Positions 1 to 11,714 of a DNA stretch of 64,000 nucleotides are shown in pieces. The DNA is from Trichuris trichiura. Lineage: Eukaryota; Nematoda; Enoplea; Trichinellida; Trichuridae. Within the stretch, counting starts at the first letter, position 1; every line of letters begins with the position of its first letter. The position numbers and the translations under genes are program-made. The stretch covers positions 3,732,001 to 3,796,000 of the forward strand of contig JBAJFE010000042.1 in assembly GCA_037903355.1 (NCBI GenBank). Direction: 5' to 3'. A model generated the notes under the pieces. It saw only the letters and a list, made by a program, of their open reading frames with translations. It had not been told where the DNA came from and ran no database searches.

Positions 1-1006
1 TTGGGTACCACAAACCAATCTCTCTCTGACCATCTTCTCAGTTTTCACGGGTCTTATATACCCCTTAGATTAACATGGGAGTGATGATAACAACAACAGG
101 TGGACACTCTGTTTTAGCAGGGGAAACATATAGTCACGTGATAACGGAACTGTCTTTTCTCATCCTCAGCGTCATTAGCAGAAATTATCAATATTGAGCA
201 AAGGAGAATTCAAAGGTTTCGCGCAGTCAGCAATTAAAAAATAAAGATTTGAGAAATTGATAGTATTAATATAAAGGCTGAAGATTGACCCTATTTCGAT
301 TTGAATAGCTGAAGTTAAGATTTAAACACCAATGCTATTCATAACGGGCGCGATACTGTGCTATTAGAGGCGAGGGGGGCTGTGCTCAATTTAAACCTTG
401 GCTCTTGCTCAAGGAGTTCCATTGCATAGCGTGGTCAACGAACGTTATACCGTCTTTGATGTTCCGCAATGTACAATAATCCGTAGACATGCCAGCACTT
501 GCAAAGTTGCCAATATTTCCTATCTAAGAGGAGCTATTTTGTAACAGTCGAAAAGTTTTCACTTTTTTTTAGGGTTTCTGAAAAAGTGGATCTTAAAAAT
601 ACCAACCTATCTGGAGTTTAGCTTTCATTAGTGTCCCAGCGTTGCAATACTTTTTCAGTGGCATGGATGCACTAGGCTGCGCTTAATTTAATGCCTAATC
701 GCTTGTACGTTTCTTCATTTGTTTCCCGTCATAGTAAGTAGCTCATACGCAGGTAATGAAATGACGGCTGAAAGTCAGAGCTGCCTGTTTCAGGGTATTT
801 ATGGTTACTTAAAGAAGACCTCCTCAGACAATTCGGTGAACATTTGCATAAGTTTAAAAATTTTACATGCGAGAAATTTTTTCTCAGCTATCCCTTATGT
901 GCAGATTGGAGAATAGGTTCAGAAACTGATTAAAAAATTATTAATTTGCATAATTTTTATTTTAGCTTCACAAGGAACTTTTTTTAAAATGACTTCATTG
1001 TTACAG
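1..1006. other. Upstream/intronic DNA, no gene recognised
   Basis: AT-rich sequence before the first FGF exon that I can recognise. The best open frames (for example 719-916) have no family resemblance. The 5' FGF exon, with signal peptide and first beta-strands, should lie in or beyond this stretch, but I could not find it. A TATA-like word is present near 55-60. Confidence 0.5.
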
Positions 1007-4000
1007 GCGTGCTCGAGTTTTTGTCCGTTGCGTTCGGGCTAGTCAGCATAAAAGGCAAAGAAAGCAACCGGTATTTGTGTATGAACAATCGGGGCCGACT
1101 CTATGGATCGGTATGTTTTAATTTTTTGTTCGCTACTTAGCAGGTTAATGTGAAAGTCCAACAGAAAGGCAAATTGCATTTGCCAGTTTAATGGAATAAT
1201 TTAAGTACAGTAGACCTTTGATTATTTCGATACTTGATTATCTGGATCTGCAGGGAAGCAAAGATTTAAAAACTGCATAAAAAGTTTAAAACCTCAAAAC
1301 GGCAAGCTAAAGTTATTCATTTTAATGGATAATGATCGCTTGCATCCACTTGCAAAATCTTTTAACAGAATTACCGAACTTGTGAAGGCTGAAATCCTCC
1401 CGCATAACATTACTTCCTTAATACACTTGATGGACAATGCTGCAGTCGAAAATCTCAAACCCTTAATCGGAAAACAGCTCCTTCGTCATCGTGTATTGTC
1501 AAAAAATAACAACGTGAAATGTGTGACACAATGGAAGTGAATTCGAAAAACTGTTATTTTGTCGTGGCGAAGAGCAAAAACGCTATGAAACAGCCAACAT
1601 TGGGAAGCTTGTGAAGCAAAGTTAGGGGCAAAAATGTGGAGGAAGATTTTGTCAATGTCACCTAATGAAGAATCAGCAGAGATACCAGAGGCGTTGAAGC
1701 CCTTTGAACATGACATTAATGCGACAGTGCTGACATGGAAATATGGTTACCTTCTGACAATGTAGATTTGGCGTTGCAGAAGCTAAAAGATAAGGATATT
1801 GTCCAATCTTTACCAAAATGTGAAAGAAGACCCAAAAAAAGCAAAGTCCTGATTATAAAGATGAAACTTGAAGAATATGCATCCCGGTCAGGCCATAAAG
1901 CTTTTCAGTATATGATCTATGACGGTTCGGAATATAAGGAGAGTGCGATTCAAAAAAAATGCTCTGCTTGAAAATTATCTGCGTCTTAACAGCCAAGATG
2001 CAGAAGATAGCTTTGAAACAAACTCTTACTACGGATTTTTTGACAGAATCTACTTTCTGGAGTAGTTTCAACGTTAAACTTGTAACATAGCTTGTCGCAC
2101 AAGGGACGCTCAGAAAGTTCACAGAAAAGCCTTGCAATTTTTAACAGGACGCTAACTGACGGGGCAAAACATGTTTACCGTTATCTCTGTTATCTTTTGA
2201 CTTTTATGAAAGCGTAGCATTACCTAACGTTTTGTCTGCATGGTTCAAGATGACCTTAGAGTAACGCTTTTGCATATGGAAAATCCTCATTTTTAGCTCA
2301 GAGCAATCATTAAATATCTGGCCGAGCTTGAATGGCAGTCAAACAAGATTATCAAAGCTGTGTAACAGGTTTATGGAGGGAGTGCTCCATCCAATCCAGT
2401 TAGCTGCGAATGGATAAAGCGTTTCAAAAGGGGTACAGTGGATATTAAAGACAATTGAAGAACAACCATGGCAACTTACAAGGAAACTAATTTCTGTTCG
2501 ATAAAGTAGAAGAAGACTGCCGAACTACGGCCAGGAAGATTGCTAATATGCCCTGGGTCTCGCTCGATTCAGCACTCACAAGTGCGTGAATCGTTTGGTC
2601 TGAGAAAGCTTTCAGCTCGCTTAGTCCCAAAAACATTGCACGATGAGTGGCTAATTCAAGGGGTCAACTTTTCATCGGAGCAGTTTGTGAACGTTGAAGC
2701 GAATGACTCTGTTTTTGATCTAATCATCATCAGAAATGAAACGCTGGTTTACTCGCATGACCCAGAAAGCAAAATCCAGTCCAAGCAATGGTTGCCGCGA
2801 GGATCAGCAGAACCAATGAAATTCAAAGCAGACAGGACAAGGAAAGTTATAGTTTTCATCTTTTTGACCTCAAACAGGATAATTTTGATTGAGTTTCTCA
2901 AAGCATAGAAAACAGTCACTGGAAGCGATCACATAGCGGTTCTGCAAAAGTCAACGAGAACACTGGCACGAGAATAGGCAGGGAAGCTGCATCACGATAA
3001 AGCTACAGCTTAATCACTAATAAATGCGGAATCAATTCTTCATGAATTTCGCGGAGACCTTATTCGACATCAGTCCTAAAATCTGGGTCTTGCTCTATCA
3101 CACTCTTCTGTCTTCCTAAAACTGATGCATTTGGAAGGAAGCCACTTTGAATCTTTTGGTCAGAAAAAACACGGTTTCAACATGTTGCAGTAGCCAGCCC
3201 TCATGATTTTACAAGGTAGGGATAATGGAAACAGCGCCTTCAGAACTGTTTATGGGTTGCTGGACGTTATGTTGAAAATAAAATTTGATCCCATTGTAAA
3301 TAAATTTTTTATCAAGTTTAACTGAGAACTTTTTGAACATCTCTCGTACGTTCAAAAAAGTTTTCAAATAAATGAATTTTACAATAAGTGAAGTAAAAAC
3401 AGAAGGCTAAGGTAGGGAGCAAACATTAGATTATACGGAATACGTTTGCTCCCGTTTAGTTTATGTAATCAAGGTTTTACTGTAGCTTGTTGAATAGACT
3501 AGTACGGCGTTTGACTATCCTGTAATTATCAGCCATATTATAGAAGTGCTTTATATTCTTCTAGGGTTCTGTGCTTTCAGATTATTCACACGACTGAATG
3601 CATATTCATGGAAAAAATGTTGGAAAACTATTACAACACTTATACATCTTGTCGTTATTCGAGACGAAAAAGGAAATGGTTTGTCGCCCTAAATAAACGA
3701 GGACGACCTCGACGAGGAAATCGTTCCCGAAACAAACAGAAATATGCTCAATTTTTGGTACTCCATCTGGACGATGAGGATGTTAAGGGGCAGCAGAAGA
3801 GGTTCTTCACGAACAGTCCGTTTGGCCTTGACAGCTTCACCCAAAAATGGCGAAGTCAAAAGTTTCAGCATAGCTATCATGGTCGACATTGGCGGCAAAT
3901 GAAACTTAAGCGTGGGATAGACTTAAGATATGAACTTCGTCGGCCATTAGTCACAACTCTAGCTTTTCGTTTCACTGATGCCAGGCCATTTAACCGTTCA

Positions 4001-4048
4001 GAAATCATGTACGCATCCTCAGCTATGGCAGGGGGAATGCTCCGGTAA
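1007..4048 (+). CDS. Fibroblast growth factor family protein, 3' two exons (5' partial)
   Basis: This is a secreted heparin-binding ligand of FGF receptor tyrosine kinases. Exon 1007-1111 follows a ttacag acceptor and reads [17 protein letters not shown] then [13 protein letters not shown], the beta-trefoil core of the family. Exon 3581-4048 follows a tttcag acceptor in phase 0 and reads [17 protein letters not shown], then [18 protein letters not shown] and QKYAQFL, matching the FGF pattern of a C-V-F-x-E box, a YNTY turn, and a VALNKxGxPRxG heparin-binding loop. It resembles the FGF9/16/20 or LET-756 type more than FGF8. A basic C-terminal tail of roughly 85 residues follows the core and ends at TAA 4046-4048; a splice near 4047 could shorten it. 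The 2.47-kb intron holds a transposon relic. The first exon is missing, so signal peptide and start cannot be given. Family assignment is strong; subfamily is inference. Confidence 0.88.
1208..3482 (+). mobile_element. Tigger/pogo-like DNA transposon relic in the FGF intron
   Basis: The ends are inverted: CAGTAGACCTTTGATTA at 1208 and the reverse complement of CAGTAAAACCTTGATTA ending at 3482 (14 of 17 identical). Both are flanked by TA, the Tc1/mariner/pogo target duplication. Inside, 1325-1540 encodes [20 protein letters not shown] and [11 protein letters not shown], which match the C-terminal DDE region of Tigger/jerky transposases (LPPNTTSLxQPMDxGVIxNxK). Downstream frames are broken by stops. 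The 5' half of the transposase is absent and a mariner relic occupies the 3' part, so the element is dead. Confidence 0.7.
2316..3230 (+). pseudogene. Degenerate mariner transposase
   Basis: A series of broken frames preserves the order of a mariner transposase. [20 protein letters not shown] at about 2370 is the helix-turn-helix, [18 protein letters not shown] at about 2600 is the linker, and then [20 protein letters not shown] at about 2730 corresponds to the first catalytic block (normally TGDETWVYxxDPExKxQSxxW). The first catalytic Asp is replaced by Asn. ILIEFLKA follows, and a weak match to the PYSPDLAPSDYHLF block is seen near 3060-3130. Multiple stops and frameshifts make it a relic. 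It lies inside the Tigger-like element, so it was probably inserted there. Confidence 0.7.
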
Positions 4049-6107
4049 TATAGATGACCAAGATAAAGACATTTTTGCGCTCAGAAGAGAGCTTGTGATT
4101 GAACTTCGGAAACAACCCGGTAATATCATCGATATTTCGTTCCGAAGTAGCTCGCAGCGGCATTCAGGCTCTTATTGGCCTAGTATGTTAAAATCAGCAT
4201 CTACTAATTTTACAGTATATGCAAACGGTCAGCCGTAGCTCATGAAGAGTGAAGAGAGATCGAAAGAAGCATATGCTAGACATCTGTCAGCGCTTGGTAC
4301 GTTTATCAGCATGAGGTACTCATTCCGCTGATGGCCACTGTCCATGTTTTTCCAAACGACAGATAGTGCGCCCAAGTGCTTTGCTCTTTTTGCAACTGTG
4401 CCATTTTCTGCCTACCGCGCTTGCTCGAACACATCTAGTCATTGATCACGCTGCTCTTGGCCGTTGCTCTCCGATGCGGTGGAACATATTTATCTACTAA
4501 TGCTCCACTGATTCGTTCTAAATTTTCCAGCGCTTTTTCGTACCTGCCAATTCCTTCATCCTGCCGAAATAGAAGAAATCAGTAGGGTGTTAGTGGGGCG
4601 CAGAACACATCAACTGGCAACGGGTAGAGCTATTTCGAATTTTTCAAGCTTCGGTTGAGAAAGCAAATTTGCTTTCTTAGCTAATCGTTACGTGAAATGT
4701 CGTTAAGCATACTCTTCTCTTGTTCCCTTGACTAGCTGGAAACTATGAAATTTGTTATTGCCTGTTGGACAAAGTTGAGTGAAACATTCCAGTCTATCAT
4801 TTGTTCAGAGAGATTTCGAAATTTTCCCTCACGTTCTGTTTTTCGTGTTTAACTGCTATACTTTGAATGCTGGACGAATTAAAGACGCCTGCGGTGGTCT
4901 TCGAGAGAGCAAAAAAAGTGCAGCAGTCGGTGGGCACAAGACCTTAGTTCATGTACCAATTGGTACACAACTTAACTGTATTAGCGAATCTGCACTGATG
5001 ATAATGGCATCAAACCATCCGGATGCTCCAGTCCCACACAAGAACGTTCTGCTTTATCTCTACATTAATAACTGTTCGCCTAATAACTAGGAGGGTAATT
5101 GTTGTTTTGTTTAATTACAAGCACTGACTTGGAAGAAAAGGTATCATCTGTGAAGTAAAAAGCCCGCAAACCTACGGAAAAAAGGCTGCCTACAGAACAA
5201 TCCTTCATGCGTACAGTGACCAAGTTGTATTATGATACTACTTGATTCGTCCATTGCACCAAGTGATCCTATACTCCTGTCTTTTTTGTTTGACAACTAA
5301 AGGAAATTAATGTTTTCATGTTCTAAACCCCAGCAACACGTTCCAGAAGCGTACTCCTATTGTAAAATTCTATTAACATGTGAGTTGTCAGAACGAGACA
5401 GCCCTTGTAAGAGATAATTTTGGGACGAGTGTTTTCGGCTAGTCCACACCATTATAAGGAAATAAGAAAACCGTAACCATTTTGATTGAAAATCACATTT
5501 TTGACTACCAGGTAACTGCAACGAAAAACAATGGCCTAAGCTGTTCTTGTCTTACTGTCCAGACGTCGGAGAGACAGTCCTTAATGTCGTGAGGGACCTG
5601 CGTCTCAAAATAGTATTTGTTCAAGACCATTCGGACTTCCGTTCGACTGTGCGGTCAGATAGGATAAAAGCTCTTCTGGAACAGAAATCAGGTCACATCA
5701 ATTTTGGGATAATTAGATGGGTCAGTAAGAATGTGAAAAACAAAGACGGTTGGTGGTCATCGTTCTTAGTATGCTTGAGCTTCGTCACCTTTCTGGTTTG
5801 ATGTTATTGACTGCCGCATACGTCAGTCTTGCTTTACTCTTAGAAGCGAATTCCTCCCAGGTCACATAGGGACAGGGTTAGTAAAGCAGGTAAAACTTAT
5901 CAAGAAAAGAGTACTTCATGTAGTTTATTAGGTCTGTCCACACCTCACTGATTTCGATCCTTCGCTAAATTGTGAAGTTTTATCATGACACATAAAAAAG
6001 CTTCTTTAACGCGGCTGTCAAGATAGGACCTCACATGTAAGAGTCACTGTTAGCAAGCGCAATGAAACTGTCCGCGCGAACTGCTACCCGGGTTCCCTGC
6101 AGATCTT
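4049..6107. other. Intergenic, no feature recognised
   Basis: Open frames at 4779-5090 and 5547-5801 lack a recognisable domain, splice context or codon pattern. I see no RNA gene, long inverted repeat or tandem array. Confidence 0.4.
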
Positions 6108-6535
6108 CTGGGTTTTGTTTGTATTCTCCCCACAAAAGTTGACGCGGCAACTTCAAAGGAGGTCAAGTGCCCAGCATGCATCACTGCTGCCCCATTGTGT
6201 ACCCCGTGCCAGCGATGCACGCGCAGCTGTTTCATTCCCTCACATTCACTATTTCGCAAGGGTCAGTAACCTCCTCAGCGACACTTGCAACCGCCATACC
6301 ATTGCAGCAACGGAATTCCACTGCGGGTAATCCGCGGGTCACTAACCGCACCTCTTGCATGTACCACTGGCGCTCCATTGTCTTCCTCGTTCAATTTGCT
6401 GGCATCCTTTCAGCTACCCACAGTAAAACATCCCTCCCGTTGTTCCACTAATCCGCACTATCGTGTCGCATTAGCGTTGGAAGTTGCCACCTCAACTTCC
6501 GTGGGGGGAATGCAAACAAGACCTGATTTTCTTCT
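6108..6535 (-). mobile_element. MITE family A, copy 1 (both terminal inverted repeats)
   Basis: The left end (6108-6160) and the reverse complement of the right end (6485-6535) share a terminal inverted repeat built on GGTTTTGTTTGTATTC, CCCCAC and GCAACTTCAAAG. The interior, read on the minus strand, shows long interrupted identity to 20850-21000, with words such as TGCGGATTAG and GTTTTACTGT. No coding capacity is evident, so it is a non-autonomous element. Boundaries are approximate. Confidence 0.62.
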
Positions 6536-6538
6536 TTT

Positions 6539-7000
6539 TCATCTGTCCCACTCATGTAGGGTTTGCGGCTGTGTTAAAGAATGTTCTTCCAGTTGCGTCT
6601 CTCTAAGTGCTTGGTCATGAGTGATTTGTAGCTCTTTTAGATCTGCGTTTATTTTGTCCATCCATCTTAATTTATGTCCTTTTTGAAGATGTTTTCCCTG
6701 TTTTTGAGTGTGGTGTAGTAGCGGTTTCACAGATGTGTCGTCTTCTCGTCAGAGGTACGTGCTTAAACCACCCTAGGGCGTTTTCCCTAACATTGATCAC
6801 CAAAGGCGCGACGCGCATTGCCAGCCTTGCCATTTCGTTTGACGTATACTATGTCCTACTAATTTTGAGAGTGCGCCTGAGCATGGTCATTTCCATGATT
6901 TCAATCGCTGCTCATCTTTCTTGGTGGGAGCCCAGCACTCACAGCCGTAGAAGACCGCTGGGAAGCTGGCTTCCCTGCAGACACTATCTTGAATTATCGT
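6539..7000 (-). pseudogene. 3' end of a LINE reverse transcriptase ORF (RTE/CR1-like tail)
   Basis: Minus-strand frames, interrupted by stops, read GCECWAPTKKDEQRLKSW near 6930. Then 6730-6539 reads KGHKLRWMDKINADLKELQ and DQALRET. This is the familiar non-LTR retrotransposon tail (YGSECWxxTKxxxRRL ... GRPxxRWxDxIxxDLxxL). The reverse transcriptase catalytic blocks and endonuclease are absent, so this is a short dead fragment. The exact clade cannot be fixed from the tail alone. Confidence 0.6.
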
Positions 7001-8040
7001 AACAATGGGCGTGTTAATAGGATGCCTGCATACAATGTCAGTCGCCGAAACTGTTCTCACAATGGTCGTTCCCGACAGTAGCTAAGGAAACTATGTTTTT
7101 TCTATAAAGAATACATGACTGCAGGATCCATGGACATCGTGACGCGCGTTCCACAATAGAGAAAGCCTTAAAGCAAATTCCAATGTGTAAGACTGGCTTC
7201 TTTCTGTAAGTTCTGCTACACTATAATCCACCGTATCTGTAAGCGCCTATAGACTGAACGTTCGCAGTAAAGATGCGCGGGATAAATTATCATCGCCAGG
7301 TTTTTTTCTACAGTCCCACTCAGAAATAGCCATTGTCTGAAGCCATTGTTCCGGTTGCATAAGAGATTATCAGACAAGTGGCCGTGTTCCTCTTCGGTAG
7401 CAATGGTGGAATTAACGGCAAAAAGCCTCTGAAGGAGCAACGGAAAGCTTACCGGCGGCGATAAGCCCGCGCTGCTCTTCCAAGTGACACTGCTACACAT
7501 ATATGTGGAGCACCGTCAACGTGATCAAACTTTTTAAGCCAAACTATAGAAGAACAGCTATCCGTACTAGGAGATGGACGAGCTTCTAGTGTTTAGCCAA
7601 TCTTTCGCTTGAACGTTTATCATTCCAATACACTGGTCATCTTTTTTCACAGCCCTGCTCATTGACAGCCTTAACAGAAAGCGCTCTTTTTATTGGGAAA
7701 TGCACAGGCATTTAATAACTAACCTTTCAATTTAATAGTTGTCACTGCTAACAGGAACCGCTTTAACCATCGTTCTGCTCATCAGAGCCCAACGAACCAC
7801 CTGCGTACGGCTAACAGGAAGGGGCCTCACTCAGATCGCCCTATGGTTTTTCGCAAGTTCAGGCCGTGTGGAGTCAACGACCCCGCGTTGTTGTACTCAG
7901 CCGGGGTCTCGTCTACCGCCTAGAGCAGGCCTACTGACAGCCATGAAACGTGTTTCACTTAAAATATTCGGGAGATTGTAACAGTTGGAAATGTACTCTG
8001 TGGGTTCGTACATAAACGCTCACGCATTCAGACGTACTCT

Positions 8041-8580
8041 GTGTTACGCAAGCATCTTTGCAACACCCGACCAGTAGAAGATCGGACCCACCAAAGCTAA
8101 TGAAAGCACGCCATTGAAAACGCCCACACGCACACGACGGAAGGTACAGCCATTGAGCATGAAAAGTGCTCCTGAAAATATATCGCACCGAGTACAGGCA
8201 ATGAAAAATCGCAATGGCATGAAAACGAAGTCGCCATCGAAAGGAAGACTTGGAAACATAGCCAGGAAACACAATGCTCCCTTGCATGTACAGAAAAGAG
8301 ATTGACCATTATTGACTACCAATAAAATATCAACCACTTATGAACAAAATTTATCGTTGTGGACCAACGGAAGTGTACCTGATGGAAATATCCTGCATGG
8401 AAGGGAAGCCTTGAGGACATGTTCCAGCATGTGGTACAACGGTACAGATAATACAATTTCACGAGAGCTCATCAGTGCCAGTGTAACCCCCTGAAAGGAA
8501 CCTTCGAAACATGGCCAGCAAAACATGATTCATGCTGCCCTGAACGAGACCAGGATTGTCGATTGACGGCAGTCATAAAT
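8041..8580 (-). repeat. Repeat family B, copy 1 (inverted relative to copy 2)
   Basis: The reverse complement of this stretch aligns with 9100-9900. Shared words include TCTGTACCGTTGT, TTGGTCCACAAC and CTTTTCATGCTC, in the same order and spacing. The open frames here (8044-8337 and relatives) are by-products of the repeat. There is no recognisable protein or terminal structure, and the copy is diverged by eye. Confidence 0.6.
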
Positions 8581-9099
8581 GCGACAGCAGATTCTAACAG
8601 TTCGGATTACGCATCGGAAGGTATAACACCCAGACGGTGGTGTTTGGTCGTTTCGATTGGGGATGTAAGTTGCCCAGTATTCGATTTGCTTGAAGCAGAC
8701 TCACCCATGCGCTAGTGTCGACGAGGCAGTTCATTCCACAGTGCTCATCGAGTGGGTGGATCCATCGGCTAACAGGCTAGGCAGCAAGAAGTCCGTCAAT
8801 GTCATGCGCCGCTGTCATTTAACCAGTTCCATGGTGGTGATCTCAGTACAGCCACTTGCTGGCCTTCCGACCAAAGCGATGATGGTAGCAACACTGCTGA
8901 TTTTTTGTTTTCACCGTTAACCTGAGGCGAATAGATGTTCCTGACTCGCTGTGGGGCCGATCGGCTAAAGGTGAGCGCCTACGCTACTCACAGTGCTTTG
9001 TCGATGCATACGGTTCAACGCTTGATTCGTATTAATGGAGCCTGCTGCCTCGCTTACGACTTCCGTCAGTGGGCAAATCTTTCTCTGGTTCATAACAGT

Positions 9100-9900
9100 G
9101 TCCACTACATTTCGCTAGCCATGATTCGAAGATTCCTTCCGGGAGGTTTTACTTGCCATAATGAACTCTTGTGAAATTGTGCTATCTGTACCGTTGTGCC
9201 TCACGCTGGTACATATCTTCAAGGTTTCTTGTGGTTTGCCGGACCATGAAGACTCGCGTATGACAACGGTTTATTGCCGAGTAAAAGCGATAGATCAAAC
9301 GCACAGCTGATAACGATAGCCTGAACTGAGTGGGCTTAGACTCGACGCGTATATATACGGCCTTCTACGACCTCTGCCCTGCGCATTCCCACGGACCGCA
9401 GGCTCTTCAGCCATCGCCTAATCCGCTTAGTGGGAGCAAGCGGCGGGGCTGGAGCTAATCCCGACCCTGGCCGCCTTTGTTCTAAGCCGTCGATATCACG
9501 TTCTCACGCTGATCCAGAGGTCGTGCCCTCTTATCGCTGTCGAGTCCGGGACCCCATGTCGTTCTTTGGGCCGCGTTCCCACGGACAGATTTCTAGCCGT
9601 GATCACTGGGGTGATGGTACGACCATCTCTGCCACACTTTTCTTCCGTGCAAGACGTTTTCATCGGCTACGTTTCCATTGGTCCACAACCATTATTGTCT
9701 CTAGTGAGAAATCTCTTTCTTGTGCAAGCCAAGTTTCATTCAGTTTTCCCAGAAGTGCTTCCGAGGCTTCTTTTCAATGCCAGTGCCGTTTTCGCGCCAT
9801 TACGTTTCCTCATTGTCTGCATACGATACGATATTTTTCCAAGGTGTACCTTTTCATGCTCTGTGGCTACCAGCTTGGCATCATCATCGCTACCTTAAGT
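9100..9900 (+). repeat. Repeat family B, copy 2 (split by an insertion)
   Basis: This is homologous to the reverse complement of 8041-8580, but the match is interrupted after about 9229 and resumes at about 9640. The interruption coincides with the solo-LTR-like segment. The family is unidentified. Confidence 0.6.
9230..9636 (+). mobile_element. Solo-LTR-like insertion
   Basis: This 407-bp segment breaks repeat family B. It begins TGTGG and ends CCACA, the short inverted ends typical of LTRs, and has a TATA-like word (GCGTATATATACGG) about 120 bp in. No clean target duplication is visible; both flanks are T-rich. The LTR assignment rests on the ends and on the interruption of a known repeat. 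The superfamily is unknown. Confidence 0.45.
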
Positions 9901-10429
9901 TTAACATTTAGCTAAAATACCTTTGTATCTTCACCTATCAAGTTCAGAAATGGCTTAAATTACCGTTTGTTAAACTTCCGACACTATGCTATGTATAGGA
10001 CAGGGGACAGGCGGCGAAGGAGCCACGTCCGGGTTTAGGAGATCACTGATCTCAGTACAACCACTGGAAGTTATGAAAAGGTTTCTAAAAGTAATCTAAC
10101 TTTATGAGTCCGTTACAACTCAGTTTAATTGGATGCTTCAGTTATTACCGCTTCAGATACTCTATCTGGCAGATCCATAGTATGCAAATTCATTCATTTA
10201 CAAGAAATCCCCATAAACAATTTAGAAATCAAAATTTTCTGCTCAGCATGACGAGCATCTACAAAATAGCCCTAAATCTCTACCAACTTAAATTCTCCTA
10301 CTTTGAGTGGTGAATCTGCAGTAGGTCCTCGCCCCAGCGTCGGCAAAATGCAGGTTCCTTTCTGGGAAGCGTGCCCGTAATTTGTTGTATCTTCATTAGA
10401 CAGCATGACGATCACCCTTTTTTGCCCTC

Positions 10430-10740
10430 GTCCAAATCTAACCCAAGACACAGACCTTATGTTAAGGCTTAGGCTTAAACTAAGGCAGGACAGCATGGCC
10501 GGCAGACCTACAATACGACGCTAGGGTGAAATGGTTACAGGCAGGGTTACCAGCGGCATACGTTTCATTGTTCCATTAATAACCATTACTCTGCTTTGAT
10601 GTTGCCGCCAGAAATTCATCCGCGTTAATCAGATAATCCGATTACGCCAGCCATTGTATACAATACCCCTAATCCCCACTTGACCTCCTTTGAAGTTACC
10701 GCCACTACTTCCTGGGGGACTATGTCGTCAAGACCCGGTC
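10430..10740 (+). mobile_element. MITE family A, copy 2 (right end clear, left end not)
   Basis: Interior words such as GGCTTAGGCTTAAACTAAGG and GGCAGACCTACAA match 21000-21055 of copy 3. The right end at 10688-10737, reverse-complemented, gives GGGTCTTG, CCCCCAGGAAG and GGTAACTTCAAAGG, as in the terminal repeats of the other copies. I could not find a convincing left terminal repeat, so the copy is probably truncated. Confidence 0.5.
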
Positions 10741-10819
10741 CTCGAAAAGTGCGGCAAAAATCCTTTGAAGGAAGCATCATAGCACCGACTTAGCGACGCA
10801 GAATCGCTTTATACCTGAC

Positions 10820-11101
10820 GTGGATGAATTTTTAAAACGTGGTCGTAATATGATCAGTCGCGTAGTAGAAAATTCTGTGACGGACGGGACCCTGCTTTTT
10901 GCAGGCGTTTATTTTACCAGGATTCCGACGGGCGTAAGTTCTGCTCAACCGAAAGATGCGGGAAAAAACATTTTCAAAACACGGTGTCCTGTCTGTCACA
11001 GAATCTTCTCCATCATGAAATTTTATGATCCCGTAGAGAAATGTTACGTGCGCAATGAGCCATCGCCTTATAAGCGGGTCGTTTCATACCTTCTACATTA
11101 A
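10820..11101 (+). CDS. Unassigned ORF with a CPVC motif
   Basis: An open frame of 93 codons contains TRCPVCHRIFSIMKFYDP, a single CxxC pair. I recognise no family, and there is no partner CxxC, signal peptide or membrane segment. It starts soon after MITE-A copy 2 and ends 613 bp before RPS3A. It may be a chance ORF or one exon of an unknown gene. Confidence 0.13.
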   Translation: MDEFLKRGRNMISRVVENSVTDGTLLFAGVYFTRIPTGVSSAQPKDAGKNIFKTRCPVCHRIFSIMKFYDPVEKCYVRNEPSPYKRVVSYLLH

Positions 11102-11714
11102 GAAACGTGGAAAAACTAGTACGAAATGAATTCGTCGTCAGCAAAATTAGAATTCCTTCCTGTTAACGGGCCACCGGGTGTCCCATGAAATTGAAAAAAT
11201 AGCAAAAAATGCAGGTTATTTCGTTACAGATTTTACGCGGTGTTGTATAGAGCTAATAACCTGCAAACATATTGGATACTGTACTCTGGTTTCTGTGCAG
11301 TTGCCACGTATCGTTATTCCGTGCGGTTTTCGTTGTGTGCTTATTAAGCGTAGTGCTTACAAGATACTACAGGCGGTTTTCTTGAAGATCGACAGTTTCA
11401 TAACGTCCAACTGAAATCAAGGTTAAAGGTGCACCTTAGCAACCTGCATTTCTCGCTTTCGTGAGTTACAGTAGGGCTGGGTCCGTTAAGAGGAATGCCC
11501 CCAATACTTAAATGTGGCTTCAGTGACAGAACTCCTGCTTTAAAAAAACTATTCAAATAAAAATGTTAACAGTCGGCGAATTATAAGTCACTTTTTTATG
11601 TTCATTCAGTCTCTTTTCAAAATAAGTACTTGCGCATCATTCTTATGGTATCCAGTGCTGTTCAGCAAGTCTTTCTCACTAGCGGTTGAGGTGTGTGGTT
11701 ATAACTGTTTAAGT

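Noticed and set aside
719..916. ORF considered as FGF exon 1
   Set aside because: No match to the expected first FGF strands, and no donor in a phase that joins the exon at 1007.
8044..8337. Minus-strand ORF of 97 codons with hydrophobic residues
   Set aside because: Lies inside repeat family B and its counterpart in copy 2 is not conserved as protein.
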